Under the pieces are notes generated by a model. It searched no databases. It saw nothing but the letters and a program-made list of their open reading frames with translations, and was not told the DNA's origin. A DNA stretch of 57,383 nt. Origin: Phialocephala subalpina. Its lineage: Eukaryota; Ascomycota; Leotiomycetes; Helotiales; Mollisiaceae. Below, in pieces: positions 1 to 11,727 of this stretch; position 1 is the stretch's first letter, and the number at the start of each line of letters is the position of its first letter. The DNA lies in NCBI GenBank assembly GCA_900073065.1, contig FJOG01000029.1:112255-169637 (forward strand), given 5' to 3'. Made by a program: the position numbers and the translations under genes.

Positions 1-160
1 GTTAAGATTTTATATTTAAATAATTTATATTTTTTATTTATTTGAATTTTATAATTATTTATTACTTTTATTAATATTTTTTTATTTTTATTTTATTTTA
101 TAATCAATAATAATTAAAATAATTCATATTTCAAATTTTATAAAATTACATTAATAAATG
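1..160. other. AT-rich block at the window edge
   Basis: This stretch is almost pure A and T with no open reading frame of note, and it ends sharply where gene-like sequence begins. In filamentous ascomycetes such blocks are usually the remains of transposons mutated by RIP. No element ends can be recognised. Confidence 0.7.
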
Positions 161-161
161 G

Positions 162-1344
162 TTAAAATATTAATGTTTTGATCTCGCGAGCTAAATGTGC
201 TTTTGATGGGGATGTGCTTTGACTCGGGATCTCGGTTACGACACAGCATATCTTTCCGAGAATACCGTATTCATTGCCAGTGATCTCAATCATTCTCTGG
301 CGCACGGATACTGGCAACACGAGTCGGCTACACTCGAGCTCATCATCATGACGAGCCTTGAACTTGATATCCCTCAGACCTTCTAGCCATTTGGCCAAGG
401 CCCTTACGTGGGGTTCGGTGAGAAGCATTGCTTCTCCGGGCGAGACGTCAGCACGATTCCAATTAACCCGTCCGAAAAGAAGCCGGCTAGGATCGCACTG
501 GAAGCGTAAATTCAGTAGGACGCGCCGGCTGCCGCTGTTGTACAAATCTGGATGCATCCAAAAGGCTTCAGGATATTTCCAATGGCGAATAGGAGCAATG
601 CACTGGTCCTTTGGTCGTCCACATCCATCGCGGTTGAGAGTGTCATCAATCATTTGCCTCCAGGGCTTCATCTCACCGGTGATGACTTCCACTGGCCATG
701 GTTCGAACCTTGGCGTCTCCTTGTCGACGTCAATCGGCTGCTTTAGCAGGACCTTCTCAGGTAATCCCGAGGTCTTAAAGTCATGATCTTCTGGTCCATA
801 CTGGCGAAAGCACCTGTGTTGAACAAGCGAGAGGTCCAATGTGGGTTATGAAACTTTTCGCAGCCATATCTCCAGTATATGTGCATAGGGAAACAGGCTG
901 CGCAGAAAGCCAAGCCGGCGATCAAGTGAATGGTGCGCGCCTTCGAAGCGGAGGTAGCGAATCCGTAGGTTTTGCTCTTCTTTGCAGCCTCGAACGCCAT
1001 CCCTAGAACACCATCCCTATGAATGTGTCTTTCTTGCTGAGGACATCGTCAACTTCTTTCCACGCAGCCTTGGCTTTTGCATGATCTGTGACCTCGAGTC
1101 GAAAGAGCATCACACCAATGTCTGTAAGGACTTCAAGGATCTCATCTGCCCTCTCTAGACGAGCCTGGAGGTTCGTACGTGCGGCAAGTGCGCTTTGTTG
1201 CTTGTCTGTCCATTACTCTCTTTTGGCCTTCGATTTAGCCTCCTCAGCAGCTTGCTTCTGCTGTCTCTGTTCAACGTATGCAGTACCTGCCGATAGAGTA
1301 GCTGGAACAGCGTGAAAGAAGCTGAGAGTGATGAGGTCTGCCAT
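162..1344 (-). pseudogene. broken fungal hypothetical protein gene
   Basis: Reading on the minus strand from an ATG at 1344 (MADLITLSFFHAVPATLSAG) the frame gives a helical, Gln/Lys-rich N-terminus and then meets TAA at 1213-1215. The same frame continues with good coding character (a Lys/Ala-rich helix, then VDDVLSKKDTFIGMVF) to a TAG at 1003-1005. That TAG is created by an exact 14-bp tandem duplication (992-1005 and 1006-1019, one mismatch), which also shifts the frame. Past it the frame resumes as MAFEAAKKSKTYGF, with a hydrophobic stretch IHLIAGLAFCAACFP, and can be joined by a putative intron near 800-842 to the long C-terminal part (162 to about 800, ending KAHLAREIKTLIF). It resembles conserved fungal hypothetical proteins; I do not know its function. 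Two independent lesions argue that it is dead. Confidence 0.6.
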
Positions 1345-1815
1345 TACTGCTCAAATCGGGATAATAAAAATGGAATAGTCGACATGAGATGCTTCCTGAA
1401 GATTGTCTTGGAGTAGTGCGCAGATTCAATCCTTTGCGCAATGTGGGGGAGCACAGAATATGTAAGGCATTCGAATTCACATGTTGATTTGTTTTTTCCT
1501 GAGACAAACTCGCTGAGAAGGGAACAATTGAATCGGCTTTTCACGCCTGCGAACGAGATCTGAGGAGCAACAAGCGAGGACAAGCTTATTGAATGGCTCT
1601 AAATACGGGGTGGGCGTCCAATTAGAACCTACGTTGGCGGCCTGGGATGTAAAACTAGCGTCACGGCCAACATCCTCCGGATCAGTGCATTTTTGTCTGC
1701 ATTCTCCGTGACCACCGCGATATGCTCTAGCATTGTTGCACAGCAAAGGTTCATAATGGAGAATGGTATGAACATTCCGTCTTTTTGGCTGTCCTTGCAT
1801 GTGGCTTTGCACTTT

Positions 1816-2196
1816 TCAGTAGGATGCATTGGGCTGTCCTTCTCGAAACAGAGGTCCAAACCTCAAGTTTCTGAGGTATTCCGTTTGGTATCGATCGAAA
1901 TATAAGCAGATGCCATCAATCCAGACTACAACACACCCCCGATTCTGGGTAAACCGAGAAAGAATTGAAGAGCAGCTTTGAGTTACAGATAAATTCTTGC
2001 GAAGTCTGCCGATCCGAACATCCACCCTATTTCTCTCATCTCCCCAGACGTACGAGGTGGCCAAATAACTCGGTGTGCTGGCAATTGGATCATGAAAGAT
2101 AGTGTATCGAGGATGTCCGTCTTTCAACTCGAGGCGAAGGAGTCGAAACAGCCACAGCTTAGCAGCTGAGCCCCCTGATCGGACTAGCGGCCGCAT
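1816..2196 (-). pseudogene. HET-domain (heterokaryon incompatibility) protein remnant
   Basis: The 126-codon frame contains the N-terminal half of a HET domain: a lead-in LLRLELKDG, the motif ATSYVWGD (family consensus LSYxWGD), then a Leu/Val-rich segment and VVWIDGIC (consensus WIDxICINQ). HET proteins act in the cytosol and trigger cell death after non-self recognition in fungi. The conserved Asn-Gln after ICI is replaced (ICLYF), the usual QV..M..IY segment is not recognisable, and a TGA at 1816-1818 ends the frame. After that stop the same frame stays open to 1477 but shows nothing HET-like. I read it as a truncated or degenerate copy. An unrecognised intron rescuing the C-terminus cannot be excluded. 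Confidence 0.65.
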
Positions 2197-2677
2197 TGAG
2201 CCCCCTTTTCATCTTTTGCTCAAGCGAGATGTCACGTGCGAATGTGCAATTCACTGGCTTCCTGATCCACCAGAAACTATATACCCGTCTTTCTAGCTGT
2301 CAACGGACAGATACCTATCAGAGGACTTCTATGCGCCATAGGCCTGTAAAACTCACTACCAAATAGCCTTTCAATTGATTTTGATGAAAAAGCTCCCTCA
2401 AGGTCCCTTCTATCACTGTCAATGATGACATTAGATGGAGATTAAAAAGAACACGCAAGATTGCGATCAAGAGGAAAGTTGGTGACACTAAAACAACTTC
2501 ATTTGGATGAGTAGGATTCTAATGGGAAGTAAGAGAGAAGTCCGAATAATGCTTGGATTTCATGCCTTTGATAACAGGAGAGCTAGATCAAGTGCGCGCC
2601 ACTTTCTTTGAATGTCCTGAATGTCTTGTTCTCAGTGCCCTAATACATTATCAACCATCTACACAAACTTGTCCCAA
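2197..2677. other. intergenic, nothing recognised
   Basis: About 480 bases between the HET remnant and the 3' end of the Hsp70-like pseudogene. Only short overlapping frames without family resemblance are present. Confidence 0.5.
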
Positions 2678-5600
2678 TCAACCAGTGCCAGGTGTGAATG
2701 CAGCCGCGATGCATATCTGCCCTATTTTCTGCGTCTTGCCCGGCTCTCCAGCAGGGTATCGAACTTCGTATCGAAGGTTTCGACCTTGGACAATTGGAAC
2801 GATGTCATAGGTGATCAAGTAATGAGGCTTTCCTCGAATGTCCTCTTCCTCATCGTATTCGCCCTCTTCGCTGCCGTAAACCTCCGGATAGATGGGTGTA
2901 ATTTTCCCTTCGTCCCGAAGGAAGGTCATGTCGACGATGATTCTTCCTGCCTCTATGGCACCTTTGAAGGGTATCGTTAGTCTAGTTTGGGATAGGGTAG
3001 AGGAGTGCAGACCTTCATTCATGGGGTGCTCAGGAGGGAAAGAATTTTGAGGGTTCCCCTCATTAACCCAAAGTATCTCCTCACACAGAAATCGCTCTTC
3101 ATCGATAGAGAAAGCATGGACTGTCTCTAGCGGCTCAAAGTTATGGACTGGCGAAAGCTTTGCACCCTGGATGAATGTTGTAAGTGATTTTGCTTGGCGA
3201 CATCCGAGAGAAACATACCTTGACCATGAAATAATGTATAACCTTAACCACATGCGATCTATCGAAAGGATCGATAACATATTCGGCCGTTCGGTGACCA
3301 TCAATGGCGACACAATGTTGCTCCCAACGGAGGAAACCGTAGTTCAAGAGGGCGTGTCGGCTCGGGCCCTGCTCGAGATTCAAAGAACGAAGGGCTGCAC
3401 CAGATCCAACCCCCGTCACGCTAAACCTTTGTTAGCGTCGGAATTCGTGACCTATACTCTCCACGGTAGGGCACCTTTGCTGCTCGTTCACAACTAGAAG
3501 TTCCATGTCGTAGGCCAAGCCTCGCTCCTGAACAAACTTGACGAGAAAAGTCTTGAGGTAGCTTTTCAGAGACGGTGCTGCACCAAAACCCCCAATCAAG
3601 AACACTTTCTGGAATTTGGTAAGAATGGTGACAGCAAATATGGTCACTGGGGTACTGACCTTCACTTGCTTCTCCTGTTAAATCGCCGCCTCAAGTTGTC
3701 CGCGCAACAATATCTCAACACGATGCAAAAGTGGAAGGAAGATAATGTTGTAATCATCGCTGCAGTAAGTCAGCTTCTCATGGCATAGCATAGATGGCCA
3801 GCGACAACGTACACATCAAGCCAAAGGCAATTGTCATCAAATTTCTTGGCATCTTTGCCGAAGCGACCGCTTCTTTGATCACCTCTCAACCCTGGGATGA
3901 AGATGTCTCTCTGCGGATCTTCAAGGATATTGACTGTTCGTTTCTGGAAGTCTTCGAAGTTGGGTATCGCGTGTCGTACAATGTCTTGTCGAGTCAGGCC
4001 ATTGCAGTCGAGATAGTCTTCATCGCTGAGTTGAGCCAACAGCTGCTTCTCGAAATTGTCGTTCAGGTAGCTAGCACCGCAGTTGTCGCCTGTGACGTTA
4101 GAGAATGTTATTCAACTACACTCACAATTGCTTACCCGTTGAGCTTCCAACTTCCGTATTCAGTCGCAGTGGGTAGCTGTGTGTCATGGTGTACGTCACG
4201 ACATCAACCGTACCACCACCGCAGTCCATGAAGGTGAATGTTTCTCCTGCCTGGTGAAGTCAGGTACGATTAGAGAAGATGGGTACAGTTGCAACTTACA
4301 ATCATTTCTTGAGCGAAGGTTGCACCCGCTTCCGGCTCCGAAACAATGAAGAGGTTATCCACACTTCCATAGCCCGTTGAACCGAATTCGGTCGCTCGAA
4401 TTGCTTTCTCAATCGATGTCTGCATAATTCTAGAGGATGATTCGGACCAGATCGATGGGACAGTGAGAGCAAATGAGACTGGGCAGTCTTCCGTGAGACC
4501 CTCGAGCTGAATCAGCTGCTGTTTCGTGTGGCCGAGGACCTTAGTCAAGAAGTCAACAATCACATCTTGAACATCTTCCTTCTCGATTGTGGCCTTTCGA
4601 CTATGCTTCCGAATGACTCCATTCTTGATCAAATGGGCAAGACGGGGACGAAGGCGTTGACGGTCATCCTCGGTATGTGCTGTCTCCACCAACATAAGCT
4701 TTGGTCTTTCGATACGTCGCATCGTGTCTCGTAGATTGCTCGAGCGATATACTTCGTAGGGAACTTGATATCCCCAAAGGAATTCGGGGGTATTGCCAAT
4801 TATGCGATCCGATTGGTCTTGCCTTTGATTGACCGCAGCCCACGAGTTGTTGTTCTGGCGTGATGGTTTCTTTGACTTTTCAATGCCGGACTCTGCGTCA
4901 GCCTCCCCAACGCTCGAGTCTGCGTCTGCATCCGACTCTTGACGGACGAAAGCATCAGAAGAATACCAGAGCTCCGTCGGAACTTGCTCTCGAGATCCAG
5001 AATGACCATCACTTGGCCAATTACGAATGGACTTCAAATCTTTAGGAAGAGACGAGGCAGCTTTTCGTCGGCAGGGTGGATAGCATATGATACGGAAGTA
5101 AAAGTCGTGCCATAATCCAATCCGATGACAAATGTTCGAGGAAATGAAGGAGGCGGTTGCGGTGCCAAGAGCTGGGCTTCGGAGGCGCCTGTGCGCTTGG
5201 TAGGTGGTGGATTAATAGTGGCTTGATGCGCTGCGATCCGCGATGATCTTTTGGGTTGGGTAATGGATAGCTTTGCCTTTTTCCTATTACGCTCCCACTT
5301 CGGAGGGGATACGGCTGCTGCTTGCTCCTTCAAGGCCACAGGTGGCAATGAAGGGGTCGGCTCTGGCACAAAGGCCACTTGGGCATACTCCACCTCTTCT
5401 TCTTCCGCCTCGGTCACCTCCAACGTAGTGTATGCACCTGGGCGCGTAGTTGTCCGCCGGGTACTCCTGCGCGGTGGAGAAGGGCTATTGACTCTGGAGG
5501 CTTTGAGATCGTTGTCATCGTTGAGAGAATCGTATTGATTAGCTTCGTGGGAGAAGGTCTCATCTGAGGGAAAGTCATCTGCATCTTCAGGAACCGCGTA

Positions 5601-6179
5601 TGTATCTAGTGCTGGTCTGGTAGATCTCAGGGAGTTGGTGTGGGGCTGTGGTCTTGAAGTTTTTCCTCGAGTAGGTCCGATATCGCTGCCTCTGGTCTTT
5701 CCACCTCTCCGTGCGGTACCAAACGTGATATCTTTCGAAGTCGACCCCGTACGTGTGGCATAAGGAACCAGATTGATTGACGAAGACATGTCGGGGAGAG
5801 AAGCTGGTTTTCGCGGCTGCTTCGTGCAGCGAGGCAATTCTGAATGTTGTGTCGCACCAATGATCGGAATTGGATTTGGAAGAGGACGTTTGCGAGGCAC
5901 CGTTGATTTGGGTGACGGATGCTTCGGTGCTTGTCGGTCAGATGGTCGAGATTGTTGAAGCCCTTGAGGCCTTGCTGAAGTGCCGGCCGGCTGAGAGTCC
6001 TGTGAAGAACATACGAACCCTTGCGTTTGGCTTTGTTGGGCCTCTGAAAGTTGGCCATGAGCTCCTCCAAAATTTTCTGGTGTGAATGAGGCGGAGTCTG
6101 CCATTCTGCGGTCTGATGGGACGCTGTGGAGTCGTCGAAACTGTTCGAGCTCGGCTCGTTCGGCATCGGACAGGCTCAT
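2678..6179 (-). pseudogene. Hsp70/HSPA12-like ATPase, decayed copy (gene A)
   Basis: Translation starts at 6179 (MSLSDAERAELEQF). About 350 residues of low-complexity, Pro/Ser/Arg-rich sequence precede an actin/Hsp70-type ATPase. Phosphate-1 loop: FVIGLDYGTTFTSVSYAI. After introns come phosphate-2 MDCGGGTVDVVTYT and the adenosine loop KVFLIGGFGAAPSLKSYL. The C-terminus ends IAAAFTPGTG, as in paralogue B at 17795-21272. Such HSPA12-like proteins bind nucleotide and lack the canonical Hsp70 peptide-binding half; their fungal clients are unknown. Two lesions are visible by comparison with B. A one-base loss near 5034-5045 shifts the frame just before KSIRNWP. A TAA at 3678-3680 falls inside the segment RGQLEAAI-stop-QEKQVK, where B reads RGQLEDAIEQDKEVK. 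Introns match those of B in position. It is divergently transcribed from gene C, 935 bp away. A sequencing error could explain the indel but hardly the stop as well. Confidence 0.8.
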
Positions 6180-7114
6180 GGCTGCAAAGTGAGGTGCTGT
6201 TGGAAATTGTTAGAATCAGCCCTCAAAGTGTCGTCGAGGTTAGTTGGAGAACGCACATCCAGTGTTAACCAGGACAGAATGGCCGAGTAGAATGAAAACC
6301 GGTGTTCTGGTACGATATTGAGAGCAGAGGTTAGCAAAATTCAGGAGTGTTCAGTTCATGGAGATTGTAGACTCTGAAGGTTGCATCGTACGTACCTGAG
6401 GTCGCCTCACGTCTGTTTGCAGCATCGCTCCAATTTTCCCAGTCGGAAGATCCGCACACAATAGGCTCCCATGCATGCTTCTGAGCGCGCATCGGGATTT
6501 GAAGCGGGGTGGCTAAGGTCCCGCGAGCTGTGAAGATTTGCTCAACGCAAGTAAAGGGTAGATGGCCCTTCTAATGTTTTAGTACGTTAGTGCACGGACG
6601 GAAGCACATTTGAATCCGATTGAAGTGCCCGTCATTTCATAGATGCCAACAGTACTAAGATGTAGAGAGCAATAGTGAACGAAGTCAAATTCCCCAAACT
6701 AAATATGACTAAAGTCAAAGGCAGGTACAAAGATTCTGGCACCATGTGTCTATACCAATTGATTACGAAAACCATCTCTGTGATACACTGATGACTTCTA
6801 AAGAACATCAGACTGAGCGCCGCGAGCGGTGAGGTTCCGACTAATGCACCCTCCCGGTGGCTCATTCGAGCCAGTCTCGGCTCCGGAGCATGGAATTTGC
6901 AAACAAAAACGGATTTATGATGAAAGGGATTGCGTGGGTTCGCGGTACGCGGTGAGGAATTCAGCCGCTGTTTAGAGCCCACCAGGAACTTTTCAGCATC
7001 GTCAACGGCCTATCTGAAACTGTGCTGGGCTTTTCACTATCTCTCACGATTGAACCTTGTGGCCAAATATTCCTGAACTGATATTTGTCAAACCCAAACA
7101 CAGTATTTCTCAAG
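6180..7114. promoter_or_regulatory. shared intergenic (bidirectional promoter) between A and C
   Basis: This 935-bp gap separates the divergent starts of the Hsp70-like gene A (ATG at 6179, minus) and the C2H2 gene C (ATG at 7115, plus). No convincing reading frame lies in it. Its role as a shared promoter is inferred from the head-to-head layout, which is repeated at 21273-22107. Confidence 0.5.
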
Positions 7115-10100
7115 ATGCCGCCGGTCATTACCTGGCATCCTCCAATCACGATTGCGGTACTGGCATGGTTAGATTTCTGCAATCAACATGGCCTCGACTT
7201 CAACCAAACTGTTGTCAAACACTTAGAGGTCTTCACGCAGACAGAGTTCACAATACAGCAAGTTATGACTCATGTCGATACCTTCATAAGGAAGGAACGC
7301 CGAAATGACCCTGAGAAAGCAGTATCTCGGGCGAAAGTCCGGGAAAGGGGATCTTCTTGTCTTCGAGCGCTCTCACAACCGATTCGGAAAGGGATCAGAG
7401 AGGCACTGGTTGAGTACCAAAACTTCTATCAAGATATGCTTCCTGCGCACGAATCACGCGCCGTTTCGATGGGCCCTGTATCTGGAAAGCAAACAGCTTT
7501 GTCCATGACTCAGGACACCCAGAGGCGAGAAAGACCTACATCAAGCCTGCAGATACCTTCTGAGAGTGTGCCGTCTCAAAAGCACCAAGAGTCGCATTCG
7601 ATGGGACGAAGCAAAAGTCTGGAGGTAAGTCTTGTATCCTCGTGTGCAGAGTTCCCAGTACGTACTAACATCGGCATAGGATGGAGCCACGAGGAGGACA
7701 GAGGACACGTTGCCAAAGCCTCGAACGAACCATTCCACACTCATCCAGAACAAAGAGCCAAAGCCTGTAGACACTGCTCAGTTGGAAGCTGAGATCACTC
7801 GACTTGAAGCTCAGAATCTCAGTTTACGAAGGCAGTGGCGAACACAAGTCGGGGAGCTAGAAACACGAGAGGCAACGAGAAAAGCAGCCGAGGAAAAACA
7901 GCAGGCAGAAATTCAGCATTTGAAAGATGCGTGTCGCGAGCGTGAGCGAGCTAGATGGGGCAACCTTGAGGAAGAACTTTTCGTAAAAACACACGATACA
8001 TGGCGCTAGCAGAAGGAGGTGCGAGAAATTCGGGAACTGAAGCCATTCATTAACAAGGAGTGCATCAAGCCAGAAGCTATCAGAGACAATGTGATACAGA
8101 AAGGGTTGGATGCAATCGGTACTGAGTTGCAGTCGGTCCTTCGCGATTACAGCCTCGCTGTTTCTCTCACCTCTCCCATGGTCAGAACAGACAGCGATCT
8201 CGACTTGCTACTGCGATCTACTATTAGTGGAGTTTCTAATACGACCGAACCCAAAGGGTTACTTGCCGGACATTTGTCAAATTGGGGAGAGTCAATGGTT
8301 GTCAGAGGCCTCGCAGCAGTCGCGATCAGGGACTGGGTCTCCGACAGCGACTTTCCAAACAGAGGCAAGTCCGAAATTCTTGAAGAATATCGGAAGATCA
8401 TTTCAAAATGTGGTATGTCGTCCTTCACGCTCGCGGCAATACAGAATCACCTGCTAACAGACGCAGGCGGGTTGACAAGCTTACGGAATCTCGAGTTGGC
8501 AGCACACCACGCCTTGACAAACAGCAAATACTTCAACGATTGTATTCTTCCCCGCAAAGCAGGGGAATACGCGGACCGACTTTCGATGGCGCTTGCACCC
8601 ATCTTTACTCAAGTCGATGCGAGCCCCTTGAACGGCACATTTGCTTCGTGGGGCCAGGAGAACGCAAAATCAGAGAGTCGGCGTTTTCGCTTCAGAGGCA
8701 TCTTCAAGGCCGCCCTTAAACTAAAGGCTGCTACAGTGTTGACAGAGGAGACATATGAGTTGGTTCTTCATCCTCTCGGCACTCTACACAGCGAGCTGTG
8801 CTTGGATAATAAGGCCCATCCAGGGAATAAAAGGAAGAGGAACAACGACGAGGGGCTTTGGCTACATGCTTCACTCATCACATACGCCGCGCAGATGTCA
8901 AACGCTCATGGAATGCTGGCGGACGCTTTAGTCCCAACGCACAATTTCTCACGGGAATGCGCGCGAGGAAACCGGGCCAGACTAAGCACCTTGTACCTGA
9001 CTACCTCAATGACGGGAGATGAGCTGTACAGATATGGTCCTAGCCTGGGCGAAGAAAGGAGTCAAGAGCCAATTTTGCAGAACGCAACGCAACCCCAGTC
9101 ATTCGCAGCCCATCCACCACGCCCACCGGCCACCAAAGTGGCGAAGCTCCACGTGATTGATGACATCGCATCGAAATCTCCCTGCACTCTAGCACGACAG
9201 AGTGCGAGAGAGAGCGTGTCAGAACGATCCGACTCTACACTACTACCTGAGCCCGCAAAGGAACGACAAGCATTAGCGACTAGTGTCAGCCCTAGACGCC
9301 ACAGTCATGCTTCCAATATCTCGTCTCCATCACCAAGCTGCAGCCAAGAAGACGAGTTTGACGACGACTACGTTGAGACCGAGCATCATGGACAAAAAGA
9401 GAAGCTCTGGCGATGCCAGAAATGCAACAAATCTTTTGCGACGCAGGACTTCTTTGAGGGTCATAAACATCAAGGCAAGTAAAATTGAAATTCGATTCCA
9501 CCTTCCGCCCCCAGCTAAGCCTGGCCCAGGGGGGTGTCATCAGTGCGATAACTGCAAAGGATTTTTCAAAAGCTCTGCTGGACTCCTTTCCCACCACACA
9601 CAAACAGGCTGCGGCAGGGTTGTGGTCGCGGAGCCTAGGGCAAAGTCCAAGGTCAAATGCGACAAATGCGGATTCGAGTTCGCGAGTCAAAAGACCAAGG
9701 ATAAGCATGAAAAGAATCGTAAGTTTTCACAATCTCTACAAGCCTGCATAAAGCATGAATAACGACCAAATCGTGCAGAAAGTTGTAGAAGCAGAAAATG
9801 TAAACACTGCGAGATGATACTCCCAAACTATGCAGACCATCGCACCCACATGCGTACTCAGCATCGGGTGCCATGCCCAAACTGTAATCACAGCTTTGGT
9901 AGTGCCTGGGGTCTCAGAGAACACCTCACCAACGGTAAGCCTGATATGCCTTCCAGATGCTGAAGACATAATGAGACTAAGATTCGCGCAGAAGAATGTT
10001 CGCAGTGCCCTGAGTGTGGACGATGGCTCAAGGACCGCCAGCTGCTGCAGAAGCACTTGGATGTGGATCACAATGAAGGTACCAGCCATACTACACGTAT

Positions 10101-10374
10101 GGAAGCCAATGGCTCAACCTCGAAATCAGTGCGATCAGAAGACCATTCCGACAACCATCACAATGATGATCGAGAGCTCCAACCCTCGCCTCGTCAAAGG
10201 CAGGCCTCAGGAATACAAAACACACAAGATGATGAGTCGGATGAGGAACAACTGCCAAGCCCGAGCAAGGAGGTTGCACGGTCGTTGTCATATCCAACGG
10301 CCTCGAGTAAGTCGAGTCTCTCATTGCTGTCAGACCCTGAACAACTTTCGGACAAATCGCTAAGCTCGCCGTGA
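7115..10374 (+). pseudogene. SANT-like/coiled-coil/six-finger C2H2 protein, nonsense copy (gene C)
   Basis: Exons 7115-7624, 7680-8412, 8467-9474, 9530-9718, 9779-9934 and 9992-10374 join to 993 codons in a single frame. The frame is interrupted once, by TAG at 8007-8009. The aligned D protein reads DTWLWQKQ where C reads DTWR-stop-QKE, so a Trp codon (TGG) became TAG. Regions in order: about residues 1-60 SANT-like (AWLDFCNQ, then FTIQQVMTHVDTFIRKER); a coiled coil (LEAEITRLEAQN to ERERARWGNLEEEL); a conserved helical core with LSNWGESMVVRGLAAVAI and LPRKAGEYADRLSMALAP; an acidic linker; six C2H2-like fingers, each near an exon edge (CQKC, CDNC, CDKC, CKHC, CPNC, CPEC). The intron at 9475-9529 starts with GC (GCAAGT). 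It is probably a nuclear protein, with nucleic-acid binding inferred from the fingers. Without readthrough it would make about 280 residues. Confidence 0.75.
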
Positions 10375-11727
10375 ACAAGGTTCGAATGAAACCAATGCAG
10401 CTCTGCTGCAGGAGAGAATATTGTCGGCTTTGAGAAAGCTTTAGGCATGGTTTTTGATTAGCAAAACACAATACAAGCGATCGGAATATAACAAGGACGG
10501 AAATTTTGAGGATGAGCTAGACAGTATCGCAAAATAAATCAACTTTCATGCTTCCCACATTCCCCCACCAACGAAAGACGGAAGCCCGAGCCTCAGATAA
10601 GTGAGTGGCTTTCCTTGAGGCTCATGTCAGAGATTACAATATGTTCATAGAGATGTAGATGCCGATGGGTTGTGGAATATGGGAGGTAGGATTATGGGTG
10701 TAGTGAAGGATTTTCTTTCTAGTTTCAAAGCGCAGGTGTGCCTGGATCTCAGGCGGTGCAGAAGTTAGAATATTGGGTATAACACTAGCGCCTCGGCTAT
10801 GTGTTTATCTAATTGACATTCCAATTATTACAGTCGCACCCTTACTTAAGCCGAAAAGGGAATGGATCTAAAGCGACTCAAACTTCGCTTTCCATCGCTG
10901 TCAGAGCCGCCCATCGTCTCCCAGCGTTATGAGTACTGGCACATTTATGAAGAACGCCATGGCTTCAGCAAATGCCTCCATGTATGCCATATTTCCATGA
11001 TCATTGGCAGAGAGCTGTCCCAAGAAACCCTGATTTTGGAAGGCAACGGCCATCCTCTCTTCCAAACCAACAACATGCCTTCTCCACCTTTTCCAAGTCA
11101 ACAGTATCCTCTACTCGCGCTCCTCCCTCCGAATCGATGATTTCCTGCAATACGGTTTTATCAGCGTATTTGTAGATCCCGGTTTGGGGACGGAATACAC
11201 GGGCGATCGTCAATACAGAGTTGGAACATGTTTCTTGACATTACACGACGTTATGTCTGGTAGACGGAACTGCTCCCACATCTCTAAATTACGATGTTGG
11301 AATGTGGGGGTCAATTGTTTTCACTCGAGATGCGAGTGCTGCCAAAAAAGGAGAATAGTATCCAAGGGTTAATTCTCCGAGTGTGGATGAGGCGATCGAA
11401 TTTTCAGTTGGGACGACATGGGCTCAGTGTTCTTGGGGATAGTATCAGCCACAGGCGTCGTGAAAGGAAGATATGGATGAGCTCCTGGGTTGGTCTCTGG
11501 AATTCACGATGTGCACGTCGGAAAAGTTCACGAACCATGATACTGAGACTCTCGAGGGCCGAAAGTATACGATTTCACTGGAATTTGTACGGCCGAGAGA
11601 ATTTCATCTGCGTAAGGAAATGTTCTTTATTCCCAACCCATCCGTTCCTCCCAACGCTGATAGCTGATGGGACTATATAGCACCTTTCTCCGATCATCGC
11701 TCAAGGCCCAGAATCAATATCAAAATA
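10375..11727. other. intergenic with possible old coding fragments
   Basis: No gene can be supported here. On the minus strand 10901-11213 has protein-like stretches in two frames (for example SEGGARVEDTVDLEKVEKAC and GLEERMAVAFQNQGFLGQL) that would join by a frameshift. On the plus strand 11473-11667 reads MDELLGWSLEFTMCTSEKFT. Neither matches a family I recognise. Both may be relics. Confidence 0.35.

Noticed and set aside
8007..8009. Programmed readthrough of the TAG in gene C
   Set aside because: The following bases (CAGAAG) do not fit a known strong readthrough context, and the aligned Trp codon in D points to a simple TGG to TAG change.
10901..11213. Minus-strand protein-like stretches between C and F
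   Set aside because: Two frames, no start, no recognised family; listed only as intergenic content.
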